64,000 bases of DNA, taken from assembly GCF_027912835.1 (NCBI RefSeq), contig NZ_CP115768.1, positions 1,612,001 through 1,676,000 on the forward strand. The letters run 5' to 3'. Source of the stretch: Paracoccus sediminicola (GTDB lineage Bacteria; Pseudomonadota; Alphaproteobacteria; Rhodobacterales; Rhodobacteraceae). The notes below the pieces were generated by a model. That model worked only from the letters and a program-made list of their open reading frames with translations, did no database searches and was not told the origin of the DNA. Shown here piece by piece: positions 63,112-64,000 of the stretch. The position numbers were made by a program, and so were the translations under genes. How positions within the stretch are numbered: the first letter of the stretch is position 1; each line of letters starts with the position of its first letter.

Positions 63112-63717
63112 TCATGCGGCAAGCCCCTTATAACCCGGCAGCGCGGCGACGCGCGCAATCCAGCGATTGATGCCGGGAAACCGCGCCATGTCAAACCCGC
63201 CCTTGCTTCCTGCGCTATGGGTGTAGCCGTAAAGACAGAGATCGGCGAGGCTCACCGCATCGCCCGCCAGCCAGTCATGCGCCGAAAGCCGGTCCTCCAT
63301 GACCTGCAACAGCGCGTGGCCTCGCTCCAGCAACTCGGCCATCCGTTCGGGCGTGGCCAGATGGCGGCGGTTCTTATAGCTTTGCAACGCGGCACGCACG
63401 GCGATGACACCCTCATGCGCGTTCTGTTCCCAGAACATCCAGCCCAGCATCTGGGCACGGGCAAACCCATCCTCGGGCATGAACGCGCTTCCCTCACCCA
63501 GATAGCAGAGGATCGCATTCGATTCGGGCAACAGCCGCCCGCCCTCCAGCTCCAGCACCGGAGCCTTGCCAAAGGGCAGCCGCCCCTGCGCCTTCGCCTC
63601 GAGGATCTCGGTCGAGCTGTCCTCGACATCGACGATCTCGATCTCGCGGCCCAGCAACGAGAGCAACAGCCGCACCTTGTAGGAATTGCCGGAGGACGGC
63701 ATCGAATAGAGTTTCAT
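63112..63717 (-). CDS. Glutathione S-transferase family protein
   Basis: A 201-residue thioredoxin-fold protein. The N-terminal domain MKLYSMPSSGNSYKVRLLLS contains the Ser/Tyr region used for glutathione activation, and KAPVLELEGGRLLPESNAIL has the cis-Pro and the E-S pair that holds glutathione. The C-terminal helical domain includes WLAGDAVSLADLCLYGYTHS, the usual N-capping box with a conserved Asp. The ATG at 63717 is preferred over the longer frame from 63735. It sits between ispH and DUF3429. Confidence 0.9.
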   Translation of the reverse strand: MKLYSMPSSGNSYKVRLLLSLLGREIEIVDVEDSSTEILEAKAQGRLPFGKAPVLELEGGRLLPESNAILCYLGEGSAFMPEDGFARAQMLGWMFWEQNAHEGVIAVRAALQSYKNRRHLATPERMAELLERGHALLQVMEDRLSAHDWLAGDAVSLADLCLYGYTHSAGSKGGFDMARFPGINRWIARVAALPGYKGLAA

Positions 63718-63782
63718 CGCTTCATCCTGACGCAAATATCCTCTGGGGGCTCCGGGGGGCGACGCGCCCCCGGTCCGGCGGC

Positions 63783-64000
63783 TCAGCCAGGTTGACGCAG
63801 AATGCGGGGCACCTTGAATTCGACATTTTCCTGCGCGGTTTCAACGATCTGCACGTCGACATCGAAGCGGTCGCGGAAGGCGTCGATCACCTCGTTCACC
63901 AGCACTTCCGGCGCGCTCGCCCCGGCGGTGACGCCGACCGAGCGGACCCCTTCCATCGCCCGCCAGTCGATCTGGTCGGCGCGCATGACCAGCTGGGCAT
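63783..64000 (-). CDS. ispH: 4-hydroxy-3-methylbut-2-enyl diphosphate reductase (C-terminal part)
   Basis: IspH, a 4Fe-4S enzyme, makes IPP and DMAPP in the last step of the MEP pathway. Only the C-terminal 71 residues are present, entering at the right edge: [17 protein letters not shown], then [20 protein letters not shown], the conserved C-terminal block. The rest lies beyond base 64000. It leads the leftward ispH-GST-DUF3429-rnhA group; the 65-base gap to the GST gene has no clear feature. Confidence 0.9.
   Translation of the reverse strand, partial: AQLVMRADQIDWRAMEGVRSVGVTAGASAPEVLVNEVIDAFRDRFDVDVQIVETAQENVEFKVPRILRQPG

Overview
The window is a high-GC chromosomal segment from an alphaproteobacterium, most likely a member of the Rhodobacteraceae close to Paracoccus. 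The evidence is the gene content and several lineage signatures: a single-cysteine DksA, infC with an ATA start, an alphaproteobacterial SOS box (GTTC-N7-GTTC) at recA, a CckA-type hybrid kinase with a full CtrA box (TTAA-N7-TTAA), an LdtR/PetP-type MarR regulator, OlsB, and imelysin/DUF1513 genes. No phage, insertion sequence, CRISPR array, tRNA or rRNA was found. The segment is mostly core genome with dense, often overlapping genes. Both ends cut genes: a MoxR-type ATPase on the left and ispH on the right.

Layout. 1-2.3 kb: MoxR ATPase, dksA, a flavin monooxygenase. 2.3-5.4 kb: folB-folP-glmM, joined by ATGA overlaps. 5.4-10.4 kb: SleB-type hydrolase, a PPDK-like protein with an eroded ATP-grasp domain, selD, a lipoprotein. 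10.4-14.7 kb: infC, dut, a MoeB/ThiF-type enzyme and an M3 peptidase, all leftward. 14.8-21.5 kb: a membrane-anchored protein coupled to a GT2-like protein, then fabA, a membrane protein, fabB, fabI, a HAD dehalogenase and an alpha/beta hydrolase, rightward. 21.5-27.9 kb: folA-thyA, gloA, the LdtR-like regulator with sdhE, an aminotransferase, a host-attachment-family protein, a decayed LysR gene, and bdhA preceded by a promoter-hairpin-terminator element. 27.9-32.6 kb: an orphan YejA-like binding protein, a CsbD-like acidic protein, DUF1513 and imelysin genes, and a 12-copy octanucleotide repeat. 32.7-40.5 kb: recA, a small sulfotransferase-like protein, cckA, an RsmB-type rRNA methyltransferase, a TetR regulator, and a serralysin-type RTX protease. 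40.7-44.1 kb: fabD, an amino-acid racemase, fabG and acpP (leftward), and ndk. 44.3-47.9 kb: a sulfotransferase, an ABC-F ATPase, a MipA-type outer-membrane protein.

48.2-57.9 kb is a rightward surface-polysaccharide-type operon: a nucleotide-sugar dehydrogenase, two tandem paralogous glycosyltransferases, an alpha/beta-hydrolase-like protein, a GSCFA protein, a sulfotransferase fused to an unknown domain, and a methyltransferase-like coiled-coil protein. Most junctions overlap, so the genes are probably expressed together. Part of it is visibly poorer in GC than its surroundings. This is the main accessory region. 57.9-64 kb: olsB, an FNT-family channel, an AI-2E-type permease, bamE, the yceD homologue, rnhA, a DUF3429 protein, a GST, and ispH.

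The most interesting non-coding signals are the promoter-to-terminator element ahead of bdhA (sRNA or attenuator), the octanucleotide repeat upstream of imelysin, the CtrA box at cckA, and inverted repeats next to the MarR and TetR regulators. All calls come from reading the sequence. No database search was run.
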